Assembly: GCA_021799405.1 (NCBI GenBank)
Contig: JAJZAL010000006.1
Span: 1-64,000, forward strand
From: Acidobacteriota bacterium
GTDB taxonomy: Bacteria > Acidobacteriota > Terriglobia > Terriglobales > Acidobacteriaceae
Direction: 5' to 3'
DNA: 64,000 nt
This document shows, one piece after another, positions 44,972 through 53,460 of this stretch. The position numbers and the translations under genes are program-made. Position 1 is the stretch's first letter. Each line of letters begins with the position of its first letter. The notes beneath the pieces were generated by a model, which was not told where the DNA came from, ran no database searches, and saw nothing but the letters and a program-made list of their open reading frames with translations.

Positions 44972-46561
44972 ATGGCGCTGCTGCAACCAAAATTGAAACT
45001 GAAAGTCGCACAACGCCAGGTCCTCACGCCGGGCCTGATGCAGATGGTCAGCGTCCTCGCGCTGAACAAGCTTGAACTGAAAGAGATGATCGACACCGAG
45101 ATGGTGGAGAACCCCGTCCTGGAGGAGATCAACGAATCGGTTCCAATGCTGGATCAGGTCGCGGGACGCGAAGAGAAATTGGAACGGAGCGCGGAAGAAG
45201 CGACGGTTACCCCGAAAGACGTTTTCAATGAGATCGATTTCGGCTCGTACTTCCGGGAATATCTGGACCCCGGTTATCGCACGCAGCCGGAGTTTGAAGA
45301 GAGCGAAAAGCCCTCGTTTGAAAATTTTCTCTCCCAGCCCACAACTCTGTCGGATCACTTGGCCTGGCAGTTGGGAACGCTGAGCCTGGATGCCGGGCTT
45401 GCCGAGGCGGCGGAGTTCGTCATCGGTAATTTGGACGAGGACGGCTATCTGGCGGCGAGCGACGAGGAACTTGCGTCGGCCTTCCAGCAGACGCCTGAAA
45501 ACGGGGTAGCAGAGGAAATTCAACCCGAAGAGAACTCCGCGAGCCTTGAGATGATCAGGCGCGCCATCGATCTGGTGCAGCAACTTGATCCGGCCGGAGT
45601 GAGCGCCCGGGACCTGCGCGAGTGCCTGTTGATTCAAATCCGGGCCCAGCAGCGCGAGTTCAGCCACCTCTATGCGAAGCCGGCGGATGCTCCGGATGAG
45701 GATTCCCAGCGCAGCCTTCACGCCGAGGCGCAGGCGCACCTGGATGAACGGCGGCGCAGCATGGAGGTTGCGGCGATGATTGTGGATCGCCACTTGCACC
45801 TGCTGCAAAAGCGCGATATGAAGGCACTGGCGCGCGCTATCCAGGTCTCGCCCGAGGAGGCTCACAACGGCGCCGAGTTTATTCGCACATTGGATCCTCG
45901 GCCGGGGCGCATTTACAACCGCGAGCAGACGCGGCTGATTGAACCCGACGTGGTGTTCACCAAGCGCGGCGACGAGTGGGTGGTTTCAATGAACGAAGAA
46001 GACCTGCCCAGTCTGCGGCTCAGCCAGCGCTACCGGCGCATGCTTGTTGCGGAGAATACCGACAAGGAAGTCAAGGAATACGTGAAGGAGCGCTTCCGCT
46101 CCGCGCTGCAACTGATGCGCAACATCGCGCAGCGCAAGAGCACGATCCTGCGTACCTGTGAAGTCATTGTCCGCCGCCAGCGCGACTTCCTGGAAAAAGG
46201 TATTGAAGCTTTGCACCCCATGATGATCAAGGAAGTTGCCGAGGAAATCGGGGTTCACCCCTCCACGGTGAGCCGCGCCGTGGCCAACAAGTACGCGCAT
46301 ACACCGCAAGGGGTCTTCGAGCTGCGCTTCTTTTTCTCAGAGGGCGCAAATGGCCCCGAGGGCGCGGATACGCCTCTACTGGTGCTCAAACGCAAGGTGC
46401 GGAAGCTGATTGAGGAGGAAGATGCGCGCCACCCCTGGACTGACGATCAGCTTGCCGCCATGCTCCAGGCGCAGGGCATTCAAATTACCCGCCGCACCGT
46501 CGCCAAGTACCGCGAGGACATGAATATCCCCTCTACCCATCAGCGCCGAAAGAGAGATTAG
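44972..46561 (+). CDS. rpoN: RNA polymerase sigma-54 factor
   Basis: This 529-residue protein has the glutamine/leucine-rich region I (MALLQPKLKLKVAQRQVLTP, residues 1-20, then LMQMVSVLALNKLELKEMI). An acidic region II follows, then the core-binding domain (DLDPAGVSARDLRECLLIQ), and the C-terminal DNA-binding domain with the helix-turn-helix HPSTVSRAVANKY and the RpoN box RRTVAKYRE. Sigma-54 directs transcription that depends on enhancer-binding ATPases. GAAAG precedes the ATG. The usual downstream hpf gene is absent; a convergent PH-domain gene lies there instead, behind a 22-bp hairpin. Confidence 0.96.
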   Translation: MALLQPKLKLKVAQRQVLTPGLMQMVSVLALNKLELKEMIDTEMVENPVLEEINESVPMLDQVAGREEKLERSAEEATVTPKDVFNEIDFGSYFREYLDPGYRTQPEFEESEKPSFENFLSQPTTLSDHLAWQLGTLSLDAGLAEAAEFVIGNLDEDGYLAASDEELASAFQQTPENGVAEEIQPEENSASLEMIRRAIDLVQQLDPAGVSARDLRECLLIQIRAQQREFSHLYAKPADAPDEDSQRSLHAEAQAHLDERRRSMEVAAMIVDRHLHLLQKRDMKALARAIQVSPEEAHNGAEFIRTLDPRPGRIYNREQTRLIEPDVVFTKRGDEWVVSMNEEDLPSLRLSQRYRRMLVAENTDKEVKEYVKERFRSALQLMRNIAQRKSTILRTCEVIVRRQRDFLEKGIEALHPMMIKEVAEEIGVHPSTVSRAVANKYAHTPQGVFELRFFFSEGANGPEGADTPLLVLKRKVRKLIEEEDARHPWTDDQLAAMLQAQGIQITRRTVAKYREDMNIPSTHQRRKRD

Positions 46562-46608
46562 CAGCTGGCTCTCCGGCATGAGTTGCTGACTTAATCTTCG
46601 TAAGAGCG

Positions 46609-46656
46609 AGTTCGCGCCGTTCGAGTCTCCGCTTGGAGACTCGAACGGCGCGAACT
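46609..46656. terminator. Perfect 22-bp hairpin between convergent genes
   Basis: The arms at 46609-46630 and 46635-46656 are exact reverse complements (22 bp) around the 4-nt loop GCTT. It lies between the convergent rpoN and PH-domain genes, so it can act in both directions. There is no T run on either side, so it may stabilise 3' ends rather than terminate. Confidence 0.65.
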
Positions 46657-46708
46657 GCGTGATGAGAGCCCCCATTCAGAGATATTGATCCCCGGCGAAC
46701 CAGTTCGG

Positions 46709-47155
46709 CTAGGTCCTGATACTGGAAGCGATGGCTTGAGCTTGCTCGCGGATTTGCGCAACGCGATGCAGTTCCATCTGCTCCAAAAGAGTATCGCGCA
46801 CCACGGTCGGATCTTTGACCCCGCGCAATCCCTCGCCGCCGTACGTAGCGGCCGTTTGAATGACGACTGTGCCGTAATTGAACAATTTCCCCAACAGGGA
46901 CTGCCTGAAGGTTACATTCTGAACTTTGTCCAGGGTGGATTCTTTCGTGCTCGAAGAGAGCAGCCCTGTTTTGACGATTACTCGCTTGCTGGTGATTCCA
47001 AGTTCTGTGTGCGAAAGGCGTAGAAACAGCAGCAAAGAGGGTATGAACATTAAAACCCAACTCCAAATAAGAGAGAAGAGCACTCCTATTCTTGTGACTC
47101 TCGCTTCCAGGACAAGTTGCTCCCCCGGCCTCAGGTTTTCTGTCACGTAAGACAT
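46709..47155 (-). CDS. Bacterial PH-domain membrane protein (YdbS/bPH2-like)
   Basis: This 148-residue protein has a hydrophobic segment at about 23-46 (IGVLFSLIWSWVLMFIPSLL) flanked by a bacterial pleckstrin-homology-like domain (ELGITSKRVIVKTGLLSSST, then ESTLDKVQNVTFRQSLLGKL and YGTVVIQTA). Such bPH2 proteins are membrane-associated and of uncertain function. It starts at an ATG with AGGAGG about eight bases upstream and has a recognisable sigma-70 promoter about 60 bases further up. It is a single-gene unit convergent with rpoN. Confidence 0.85.
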   Translation of the reverse strand: MSYVTENLRPGEQLVLEARVTRIGVLFSLIWSWVLMFIPSLLLFLRLSHTELGITSKRVIVKTGLLSSSTKESTLDKVQNVTFRQSLLGKLFNYGTVVIQTAATYGGEGLRGVKDPTVVRDTLLEQMELHRVAQIREQAQAIASSIRT

Positions 47156-47722
47156 CCAGCTTTTCCTCCTTTAGCCCGCATTGCTTTTAGTGTGCTGAGC
47201 TTTGGTGGGGATTTGTATAATACTTTTAATATAGTTGTCAACCTGCCCTGTTGAAATCTCAGCATAATCCCGGCTAAAATTCCACCAATAAGATCCAGTT
47301 ACTAAGGTTGATTAGTCAATGGCGTTGACAGCTTGAGCTGGACGGCGTGAAGACAATAATCCGCGCAGAAAGCGGGTGAGCGAAGTTATCCGCGATAAGG
47401 ATTGAAGGGCTGCAATCTGCCAGGGATGCATCAGTTTCAATAAATCAACTATCTTCCCCACTGAGGCATCCAGAGACTTCTTTCCCATCAGGCACAGAGC
47501 TACCGCCTCTTCGACTCATACTTCCAGTCATCCACCCGGGGTCTGATAGCACTACCAGTACGGTGGCTGAGTAGTATTATCAGGCCCTGATAAGTTCTAC
47601 GCCTATTTTGAACGCATCTAGCCAGCCTGCTCGGGCGGTGTCGGTCAAATTGATCCGCTCAGCATCAGGGTATGGATGTGTTGGCATGCCGTCAGAGAAG
47701 CATTGGAGATGTCAGGTAAGCC
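47156..47722. other. Non-coding gap between PH-domain and PL8 genes
   Basis: The left part of this 567-bp gap carries the PH-domain gene's promoter. The stretch at 47200-47300 is strikingly AT-rich for this genome. No gene, repeat or RNA structure is supported in the remainder. Confidence 0.45.
47214..47241 (-). promoter_or_regulatory. Sigma-70 promoter of the PH-domain gene
   Basis: On the minus strand a perfect TTGACA (47241-47236) and TATACA (47219-47214) are 16 nt apart, in AT-rich sequence about 60 bases before the start codon. Confidence 0.6.
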
Positions 47723-49906
47723 TCATTGCACTTCAGCCGAAACACTCGAGCCGGCGAAATTCCCATCGGGAAGCTGAATCGTGGCCAGTTTTCCTTTCAC
47801 CGTCACATGTAGCGCCAATGGTTCGTTTTCCGGGTTGGATGCAGTAATCTTCAACCCAGTGCCGGTTTGCCTGACCAGCAACAGGCAGGAGTGGTCGGCC
47901 TTGACCTTGCCCAGGGGAGTCGCCAGCGAACCCGGCGCACGGAACGCGATCTCGGCCAGCTTCAGATTCCTGTTATAAACTGCCTGAATCTCACTCGTGT
48001 TCGAGAGTACTTTGAGCGTCGAACTGGTGGCGATCCTGGCAACCTCGCTCTCCCTCACGTTGGGAAAGACGGTGTATTCATACGACGCATTCTGCGGCGC
48101 GCGGCCATGATCAATCCAGAGATTGAAGACGTTCTTTGTCAGCAGTTCGTTGCTGCCCGTGCCGATATCCGACCAGCGTCCCGACTGCGGCCCGGCCGAG
48201 AGTGTGATCTTCGTGTGCGGAGCAAATGCGTAGCCCACGTGATCGTGATAGACCCAGACGCGCTTTGCCGAGTCGTAATGCTCGGCGCCTTCCGGAACCG
48301 GCCCATGCGCCTCGCTGGTGAAAACATCGCCTTTGAGCAAAGGCTGATTCACGTCAGTGGCAACGTCGTGTTCGGTGTCGCTGGCAAGAGTGATCCCCGC
48401 GCCCAGCGCGACATAGCTGTGGTCAAAGAAGAACCAGGCCTTCTTCGCGGTAAGATTGCCGCGCGCCAGATCCATCGCGGCTATTCCATAGGTTCCGTCG
48501 GAAACACCGCCATCAAATGTCGTTGTTCCCCGCACGGAGATAGGATTGTGTTCTCCCGTGTCGAGCGTTCCCTGGATCGCTGTCGTCCCTGGGATCTTCG
48601 TCCAATCCCAAACGGGGAATATGTTGATGTACTCATTACCGGTAAGGTAGAGATAATTCGCGCCGTCGGATAAGTGGACAGACTTTTTCCCTTCTGAATT
48701 TACCAGTTCGGCATTCCTCATCCGCGTCGAGAGCATCTTTATCGACGTGAAGTAGCCCTTCCTCCGCTGCGTCATGTAATCGGAGCACCAGAACTGCCTG
48801 TTGCCGGTAAAGGGCGGCGCATCGGTCCTTCCTTCCGTCCGCTCGGCAAACGCCTGCAGTTCTTTCTGGTGCGGAGTAGGTTCGGCCGCAAGCATCTCAA
48901 GCATGTGAGCCATTCCGTAGGCAGGTCCCTGCGGAGAAATCGGTCCCTTCGACTGGTCCTGCACCGTCACCGGCGTCTCGACCCGTGTAATCTCGCGCCC
49001 AATGGTGCTGTAGTCGAATTCGTTGTTGCGCATCATCCACTGTTCACCGTTCAGCAGATAGGCGCTGAAGATCGCCATGCGGTCGGCTGGAATCTGAAAG
49101 CGCGTGCCCCACGAATACGAGATGAATCTCCCCACATACTCGGCAAAATCTCGCCCGTACCCTCCGTTGTAGAGCTGGGTGCCGTGCTGGTGAAACGAGT
49201 CGTCCTGCTGCATGCCCTCCTGCGGCTGGCTCTCAATTCGAATTTCCTGGTACATCCGGGTAAAGCCCTCGGTCAACGCCGCGGCATCGTTCTGCATGCA
49301 CCCGCGCGCTATCTGGATGGCAACACCCCAGGTGAGATTCGCGCCGGTCCATTTCTGCCAGTTGCTGCGCCTCATGATGGTAACCATCTTTGCCAGTTCG
49401 GCAGAGGGGATCTGCGGCAACATCAGATTGCCGACTTCACCCATAAGTTGCGGAATGCCGATCTCGTTCCACCACCAGTTCGGATTCCGGTAGTCATGAT
49501 CAGTCCACCACTGCAACGCGAGAAGGGTCTTGCTCTCGAGCGCCGTGTCCGGCCGGCCGGCATTCCGGTATACGCGCGCGGATTTGGCCATCACCAGGAC
49601 CCGCTCCATGTGCTCTGAGGTCACCCAGTCCGAGCGTTGCGCGGCGGTGTAGTCAATATCCGGCCAGCTCCCGTCGGCTTTCAGCGTCGCCGCGTCTTTT
49701 GCGGCCTGTTCGTGCAGGTCCGTAATAGCCTCGGGTCCCGCTGGAAGCACGGAGGCAACATAGCGGTCGCGAACGACAGCGATATCCGCGCTGGCCGAGG
49801 AAGCGGTGGAGGTAGTCTCTGCTGCGTGAGCGATGGCCGGCTTTAAAGCAAGTGAGCGGAAAGGAACACTGGCGAGCGCAAGTGTAAACAAGAATGTTCT
49901 TTTCAT
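47723..49906 (-). CDS. Polysaccharide lyase family 8-type enzyme
   Basis: This 727-residue secreted enzyme starts at the ATG at 49906, with GGGGGA upstream and a signal peptide (about 1-28). An N-terminal alpha/alpha-toroid holds the tryptophan-rich NPNWWWNEIGIP and the catalytic region DDSFHQHGTQLYNGGYGRDF, where histidine and tyrosine act. Beta-sandwich domains follow. This is the layout of PL8 lyases, which cleave hyaluronan, chondroitin or xanthan by beta-elimination and leave a 4,5-unsaturated uronate. The adjoining GH88/GH105-type gene encodes an enzyme for such products. The substrate here is uncertain; xanthan-like or plant/fungal uronate glycans are possible. Confidence 0.85.
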   Translation of the reverse strand: MKRTFLFTLALASVPFRSLALKPAIAHAAETTSTASSASADIAVVRDRYVASVLPAGPEAITDLHEQAAKDAATLKADGSWPDIDYTAAQRSDWVTSEHMERVLVMAKSARVYRNAGRPDTALESKTLLALQWWTDHDYRNPNWWWNEIGIPQLMGEVGNLMLPQIPSAELAKMVTIMRRSNWQKWTGANLTWGVAIQIARGCMQNDAAALTEGFTRMYQEIRIESQPQEGMQQDDSFHQHGTQLYNGGYGRDFAEYVGRFISYSWGTRFQIPADRMAIFSAYLLNGEQWMMRNNEFDYSTIGREITRVETPVTVQDQSKGPISPQGPAYGMAHMLEMLAAEPTPHQKELQAFAERTEGRTDAPPFTGNRQFWCSDYMTQRRKGYFTSIKMLSTRMRNAELVNSEGKKSVHLSDGANYLYLTGNEYINIFPVWDWTKIPGTTAIQGTLDTGEHNPISVRGTTTFDGGVSDGTYGIAAMDLARGNLTAKKAWFFFDHSYVALGAGITLASDTEHDVATDVNQPLLKGDVFTSEAHGPVPEGAEHYDSAKRVWVYHDHVGYAFAPHTKITLSAGPQSGRWSDIGTGSNELLTKNVFNLWIDHGRAPQNASYEYTVFPNVRESEVARIATSSTLKVLSNTSEIQAVYNRNLKLAEIAFRAPGSLATPLGKVKADHSCLLLVRQTGTGLKITASNPENEPLALHVTVKGKLATIQLPDGNFAGSSVSAEVQ

Positions 49907-50020
49907 GCGGGTCCCCCGGAGTACGGCGAATGATCGGTTATAAATCGTGGCGAGAACAGCCTGAGCGCATCCTCCGCTCCGGTCAAACGCGATGATTGTC
50001 GTTGGTTCTTTAGCTACGGA

Positions 50021-50050
50021 AGTGTAGAGTCGGCGCAAAAGGCTTGTCAA
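50021..50050 (-). promoter_or_regulatory. Sigma-70-like promoter of the PL8 gene
   Basis: TTGACA (50050-50045 on the minus strand), an 18-nt spacer and TACACT (50026-50021) lie about 115 bases before the PL8 start. This suggests the lyase can be transcribed independently of the upstream GH88/GH105-type gene. Confidence 0.45.
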
Positions 50051-50155
50051 CCTGTCTCGCCGTGCGTCGAAGAGCGGGTATTGTCAAAAGCAGCGTCAAG
50101 GATTCCGCGACCGGGGCTCCCGCTCCCGCCGGTTCGACTTCGATCCAGCGATGAT

Positions 50156-51349
50156 TCACCAAAGTCTGCGCTGATGCAGTTGATCCATCTCTGACCCGGC
50201 CAGCAGGAAGGCGCCTACGCCGAAGACATAGCTCGAAGAAGCGCGGTAATCCGCCGGCGCGGCGCCAACCGGCTGAATGCAGCCGAGGCGGCCATCTTCA
50301 TAGATGTGAGCAATCATGCCACGCCATGCCTTGTCCACGACCGGCCGGTATATCTTCGCATCGAGAAGATGATGGTTGATGCCCCACGCGATGGCATACG
50401 TGAAAAATGCCGACCCCGAAATCTCCGGAAGAGGATAGCTCCCGGCATCCAGAAGGCCCGGGCGCCACAGCCCATCGCTGCTTTGGATCGACGCCACTTC
50501 CGCCGCCATCTGCTGCAACAGTTCGACATAGTGCGCGCGCATCGGATCATTCGGCGGAAGGCTCGCCAGCACGCGCACGATGCCGCCCATCACCCAGCCG
50601 TTGCCTCGTGACCAGAAGACCTTCCCCCCGTTCTTTTCATGCTTGTCCAGGTAGGTCGCATCGCGTGAGAATAAGTGCTTTTGAGTATCATAGAGAAGCT
50701 TCTCAGTGATCGCCCACTCGCGATGGACATACTGCGCGTATCTGGGATCTTGGGTAACTTCCGAAAGCATGGTTCCCGCCGCCGGCTGCATAAAGAGCGC
50801 GTCGCACCACCACCAGACCGGCCTGGACGGATTGTCGGGTACGCCAAGGCTCTCGTCAAAGCGCCGTCGCAGCGGCGCAATCTCTTCCTCCTTGTGCGAG
50901 GAACGGTATAACTCCAGAAAGGCCTGCGCAATCGCATAATCATTTCCCGGAGCATAGGGGCGGAACGGGGCGAGTTCCCAGTGATAGTGTTCTCCAACCG
51001 ACACGACGTATTGGCGGTAGCGTGGATCGTGGAGAGTGCGGGAAGCGGCCAGCAGGCCAATATCAAGGGCGCCGAACTCCCAGCCGCGACTGGGTGGCTG
51101 CGCCTCAACGCGCCGCAGTTGCCAGTCAGCAACCTTGTGCATCGCGGCGCGAATCGCGCGCGAATGCAATGCCGGAGAGATATCGGTGGCAAACGGCCCA
51201 GGGTTTTCCGGCTGGTCGCCGGAGGAGGGAACCGGTTCTCTTTGCTCAGCCTGCTGTGAGAAGAGCGCTGTGCTGAAAGCTCCGAGCAAAACGAGAAGAG
51301 CGACAGCGAAGAAAGCCTTGCCGAGCTTCCACGAGCGATCGACTTGCAT
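50156..51349 (-). CDS. Unsaturated glycuronyl hydrolase (GH88/GH105 type)
   Basis: This 397-residue enzyme has a signal peptide or N-terminal membrane anchor (about 10-31) and an alpha/alpha-barrel. Family marks are YAPGNDYAIAQAFLELY, RPVWWWCDALFMQPA with the likely catalytic acid D183, and VFWSRGNGWVMGGIVRVL. GH88/GH105 enzymes hydrate and release the unsaturated uronate left by polysaccharide lyases. The adjacent PL8-type lyase would supply exactly that product, so the pair forms a two-step degradation module. AAAGGAT lies five bases before the ATG. GH105 seems more likely than GH88 from the motif spacing, but this is not certain. Confidence 0.85.
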   Translation of the reverse strand: MQVDRSWKLGKAFFAVALLVLLGAFSTALFSQQAEQREPVPSSGDQPENPGPFATDISPALHSRAIRAAMHKVADWQLRRVEAQPPSRGWEFGALDIGLLAASRTLHDPRYRQYVVSVGEHYHWELAPFRPYAPGNDYAIAQAFLELYRSSHKEEEIAPLRRRFDESLGVPDNPSRPVWWWCDALFMQPAAGTMLSEVTQDPRYAQYVHREWAITEKLLYDTQKHLFSRDATYLDKHEKNGGKVFWSRGNGWVMGGIVRVLASLPPNDPMRAHYVELLQQMAAEVASIQSSDGLWRPGLLDAGSYPLPEISGSAFFTYAIAWGINHHLLDAKIYRPVVDKAWRGMIAHIYEDGRLGCIQPVGAAPADYRASSSYVFGVGAFLLAGSEMDQLHQRRLW

Positions 51350-51582
51350 AAGATCCTTTCAACTCCTGAACTCTTCCGGCCGTTTCCATCTCTTCCCCGC
51401 CTGCGCCTCTGGGCCAATCCAGGCGCATTGCGCTTCGCTCTCGCGAGGGTGGATAACAGCACAAGAGAATGGAATCACGATATGTTTTCAGTTATGAGCG
51501 GCAACGTCCGCCGCGCAGGATGTTTCTTCCTGGCGAAGAATACACTTATCCTCTGCGCTTATGCAAAGCCGCCGATCGGTGC

Positions 51583-52056
51583 TTATTCGCCGTCGCCCGC
51601 CTGCATCGACAGGTACCGTTCGTATCCCATCTCATCTATCTGATGCAGTTGTGCTTCAAGCCAATCGACATGCTCCTCTTCATCCTTGAGCAACTGGACG
51701 AAAAGGTCGCGTGAGCCGTTGTCCTGATTCTCAACAGCGATCTTCACGGCTTCGTTATACATGGCGACGGCGGCGATCTCCAGCTTCAGGTCGGCTTTGA
51801 TCGCGTCCTTGACCGTGCTGCCGATTGAGAGTGACAGCGGCTCCATGTTTGGCGTGCCGTCAAGAAACAGGATGCGTTCCATCAGCGCCTCGGCATGTTT
51901 CATCTCGCCGATGGACTGTTTCTTGACGTATTTGGAGAGCCGCTCATAGCCCCAGTTCTCGCACATTTCAGCATGGACGAAATACTGGTTAATGGCAGTC
52001 AACTCCTCGCGGAGAGCACGATTCAATTGTTCAAGAACCTTCGCGTTGCCTTTCAT
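51583..52056 (-). CDS. bfr: Bacterioferritin
   Basis: Starting at 52056, the protein is 157 residues, the normal length for bacterioferritin. The ferroxidase ligands are present: E18 (REELTAINQYF), E51 and H54 (GEMKHAE), E93, and E127/H129 in the EEEHVDWLE helix. The haem-binding methionine M52 is also kept, so this is a true haem bacterioferritin. It stores iron as a 24-mer shell and protects against peroxide. Two upstream in-frame ATGs (52083 and 52092) are less likely, because a promoter-like pair sits there. Confidence 0.95.
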   Translation of the reverse strand: MKGNAKVLEQLNRALREELTAINQYFVHAEMCENWGYERLSKYVKKQSIGEMKHAEALMERILFLDGTPNMEPLSLSIGSTVKDAIKADLKLEIAAVAMYNEAVKIAVENQDNGSRDLFVQLLKDEEEHVDWLEAQLHQIDEMGYERYLSMQAGDGE

Positions 52057-52063
52057 GACGCAC

Positions 52064-52092
52064 ATTGTGGCACAGGCTTCAGTGGCAGACAA
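52064..52092 (-). promoter_or_regulatory. Promoter immediately before bfr
   Basis: On the minus strand TTGTCT (52092-52087), a 17-nt spacer and CACAAT (52069-52064) put the transcription start at about the bfr ATG (52056). The message would be leaderless. Both boxes match the consensus at four of six positions. Confidence 0.35.
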
Positions 52093-52113
52093 GAGAGAAA
52101 TGAGGCGGCCAGC

Positions 52114-52833
52114 TTATAGATAGAGCTGTATCATGCGCTGCCAGGTTGGCCAGTCATGAGAGTTCGATGAATCCCAGATATAAAGCTGATGCGGAATCTC
52201 TTTCGCGGCCAGCACGCGATCCAGGCTACGGTTCTGCTCCAGACAATGATCGTCCCATCCCGTGGCCAGGATGCAGGTGTTGCGCCGGTAGCGGTCCAGA
52301 TACCAGGAGTCATTCAAATTGGGCAAATAGTGCGTAGGGAAGTTGAAATAGCAGTTGAGGTCATAGTAGCCACCGAGAAAGCTGGAGAGATCGAAGGCGC
52401 CGGAGAGTGACAGCGATCCGCTAAAGATGTCCGGATGACGCAATGCGATGTTTACCGCGTGGTAGCCGCCGAAGCTGCAGCCCAGGGCCATCAGCCGCTC
52501 ATCGCTATTCTTGAAGCGCACAAGTGGAACGACCTCGTTCAGCAGATACTCCTCATACTGCATGTGCCGCGAGATGCGGCGGCGCGGCGAGATGCGCCGG
52601 TTGTACCAGCTCTCATGGTTGATGGCATCCACGCAGTAGAGCTGTAGCTGGCCGCCTTCGATTTTGTCACCGAGTGCAGCGATCATGCCGCGGTCTTCCA
52701 GCTCATAAAACCGCCCCCGGGAAGTGGGAAAGGCCAGCGCAGGCAGCCCGCCATGGCCGAAGACCAGGAGCTCCATCTCCCGCTCAAGCCGGGGCGAAAA
52801 CCATTTGTGATACTCACGGACCATACATTGCAC
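52114..52833 (-). CDS. Esterase-D-like alpha/beta hydrolase
   Basis: This 239-residue cytoplasmic protein has the esterase fold with its nucleophilic serine in the elbow GCSFGGYHAV and a C-terminal SHDWPTW segment that supplies the histidine. No signal peptide is seen. Relatives (the PF00756-type esterase family) hydrolyse small esters or transfer acyl groups; the substrate is unknown. The first ATG (52833) and the fourth codon (52824) are both possible starts. It lies between bacterioferritin and the HMG-CoA reductase on the same strand, but a 627-bp gap separates it from the latter. Confidence 0.72.
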   Translation of the reverse strand: MQCMVREYHKWFSPRLEREMELLVFGHGGLPALAFPTSRGRFYELEDRGMIAALGDKIEGGQLQLYCVDAINHESWYNRRISPRRRISRHMQYEEYLLNEVVPLVRFKNSDERLMALGCSFGGYHAVNIALRHPDIFSGSLSLSGAFDLSSFLGGYYDLNCYFNFPTHYLPNLNDSWYLDRYRRNTCILATGWDDHCLEQNRSLDRVLAAKEIPHQLYIWDSSNSHDWPTWQRMIQLYL

Positions 52834-53460
52834 ACTCCGCGTTGGCGCGTTCTGGGCCCAATTAGTGCGGCGGCGAAGGCTGGAACGCGAAGATATCTCG
52901 CTTCCGGTGTGGTGAAGCGGGCCTGGTTATGCAGCCACGAGACGCAATTTTCTTCGCCGTGCCGGCCTCTCGGTGCGTTCAGTCTCTCATTTACGCGGAG
53001 CCCCCAACAAGATCGAAGCGAGAGGTGCGGCCGGCCGGGTGTCCCGGTTTCGTTCGCCGCATCCATTTTATTGCCTCTCTACACCGATAAGCTGCTCGAA
53101 GCGCGCCATCGCGATCTGCGCTCTGCGGGTATGGGAGTGGATACTGCCGGTGCCGCATCAGGCCTGGCTGCTTACTGATCTATCGAAAGCCCAGTGAAGA
53201 AACCCTATGTATGGCGAGGCTCAATCCGCACGGCGGGTTCCTCCGATGAACGGATTCTCCTCCATTCAGCACAGGATGGTTGTGACTTGCGTTTTCCCGG
53301 GTTTCAAATTCGTGACCTGAGATTCCCCACCCAAATGAGTAGGGCTGCCGCGGATTGAATCCCGGGCCGCCCCGCGGTTGTTCCATGACCGGTCCATGAA
53401 CCAGATCATCGTCCTCCTAGCCCGTTATTAGGCAGGATGACATCTTGTTAGATTTGCGTC
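52834..53460. other. Non-coding gap between the esterase and HMG-CoA reductase genes
   Basis: No reading frame in this 627-bp stretch shows a recognisable family, a good ribosome-binding site or coherent codon use. It may be decayed coding DNA or a long control region. No repeat or strong hairpin stands out. Confidence 0.4.

Noticed and set aside
44867..45865. 332-codon antisense frame over rpoN
   Set aside because: The rpoN reading is unambiguous across the same bases.
46609..46656. tRNA-like GTTCGAGTC motif
   Set aside because: It resembles a T-arm, but it is part of the perfect 22-bp hairpin and no acceptor, D or anticodon arm exists.
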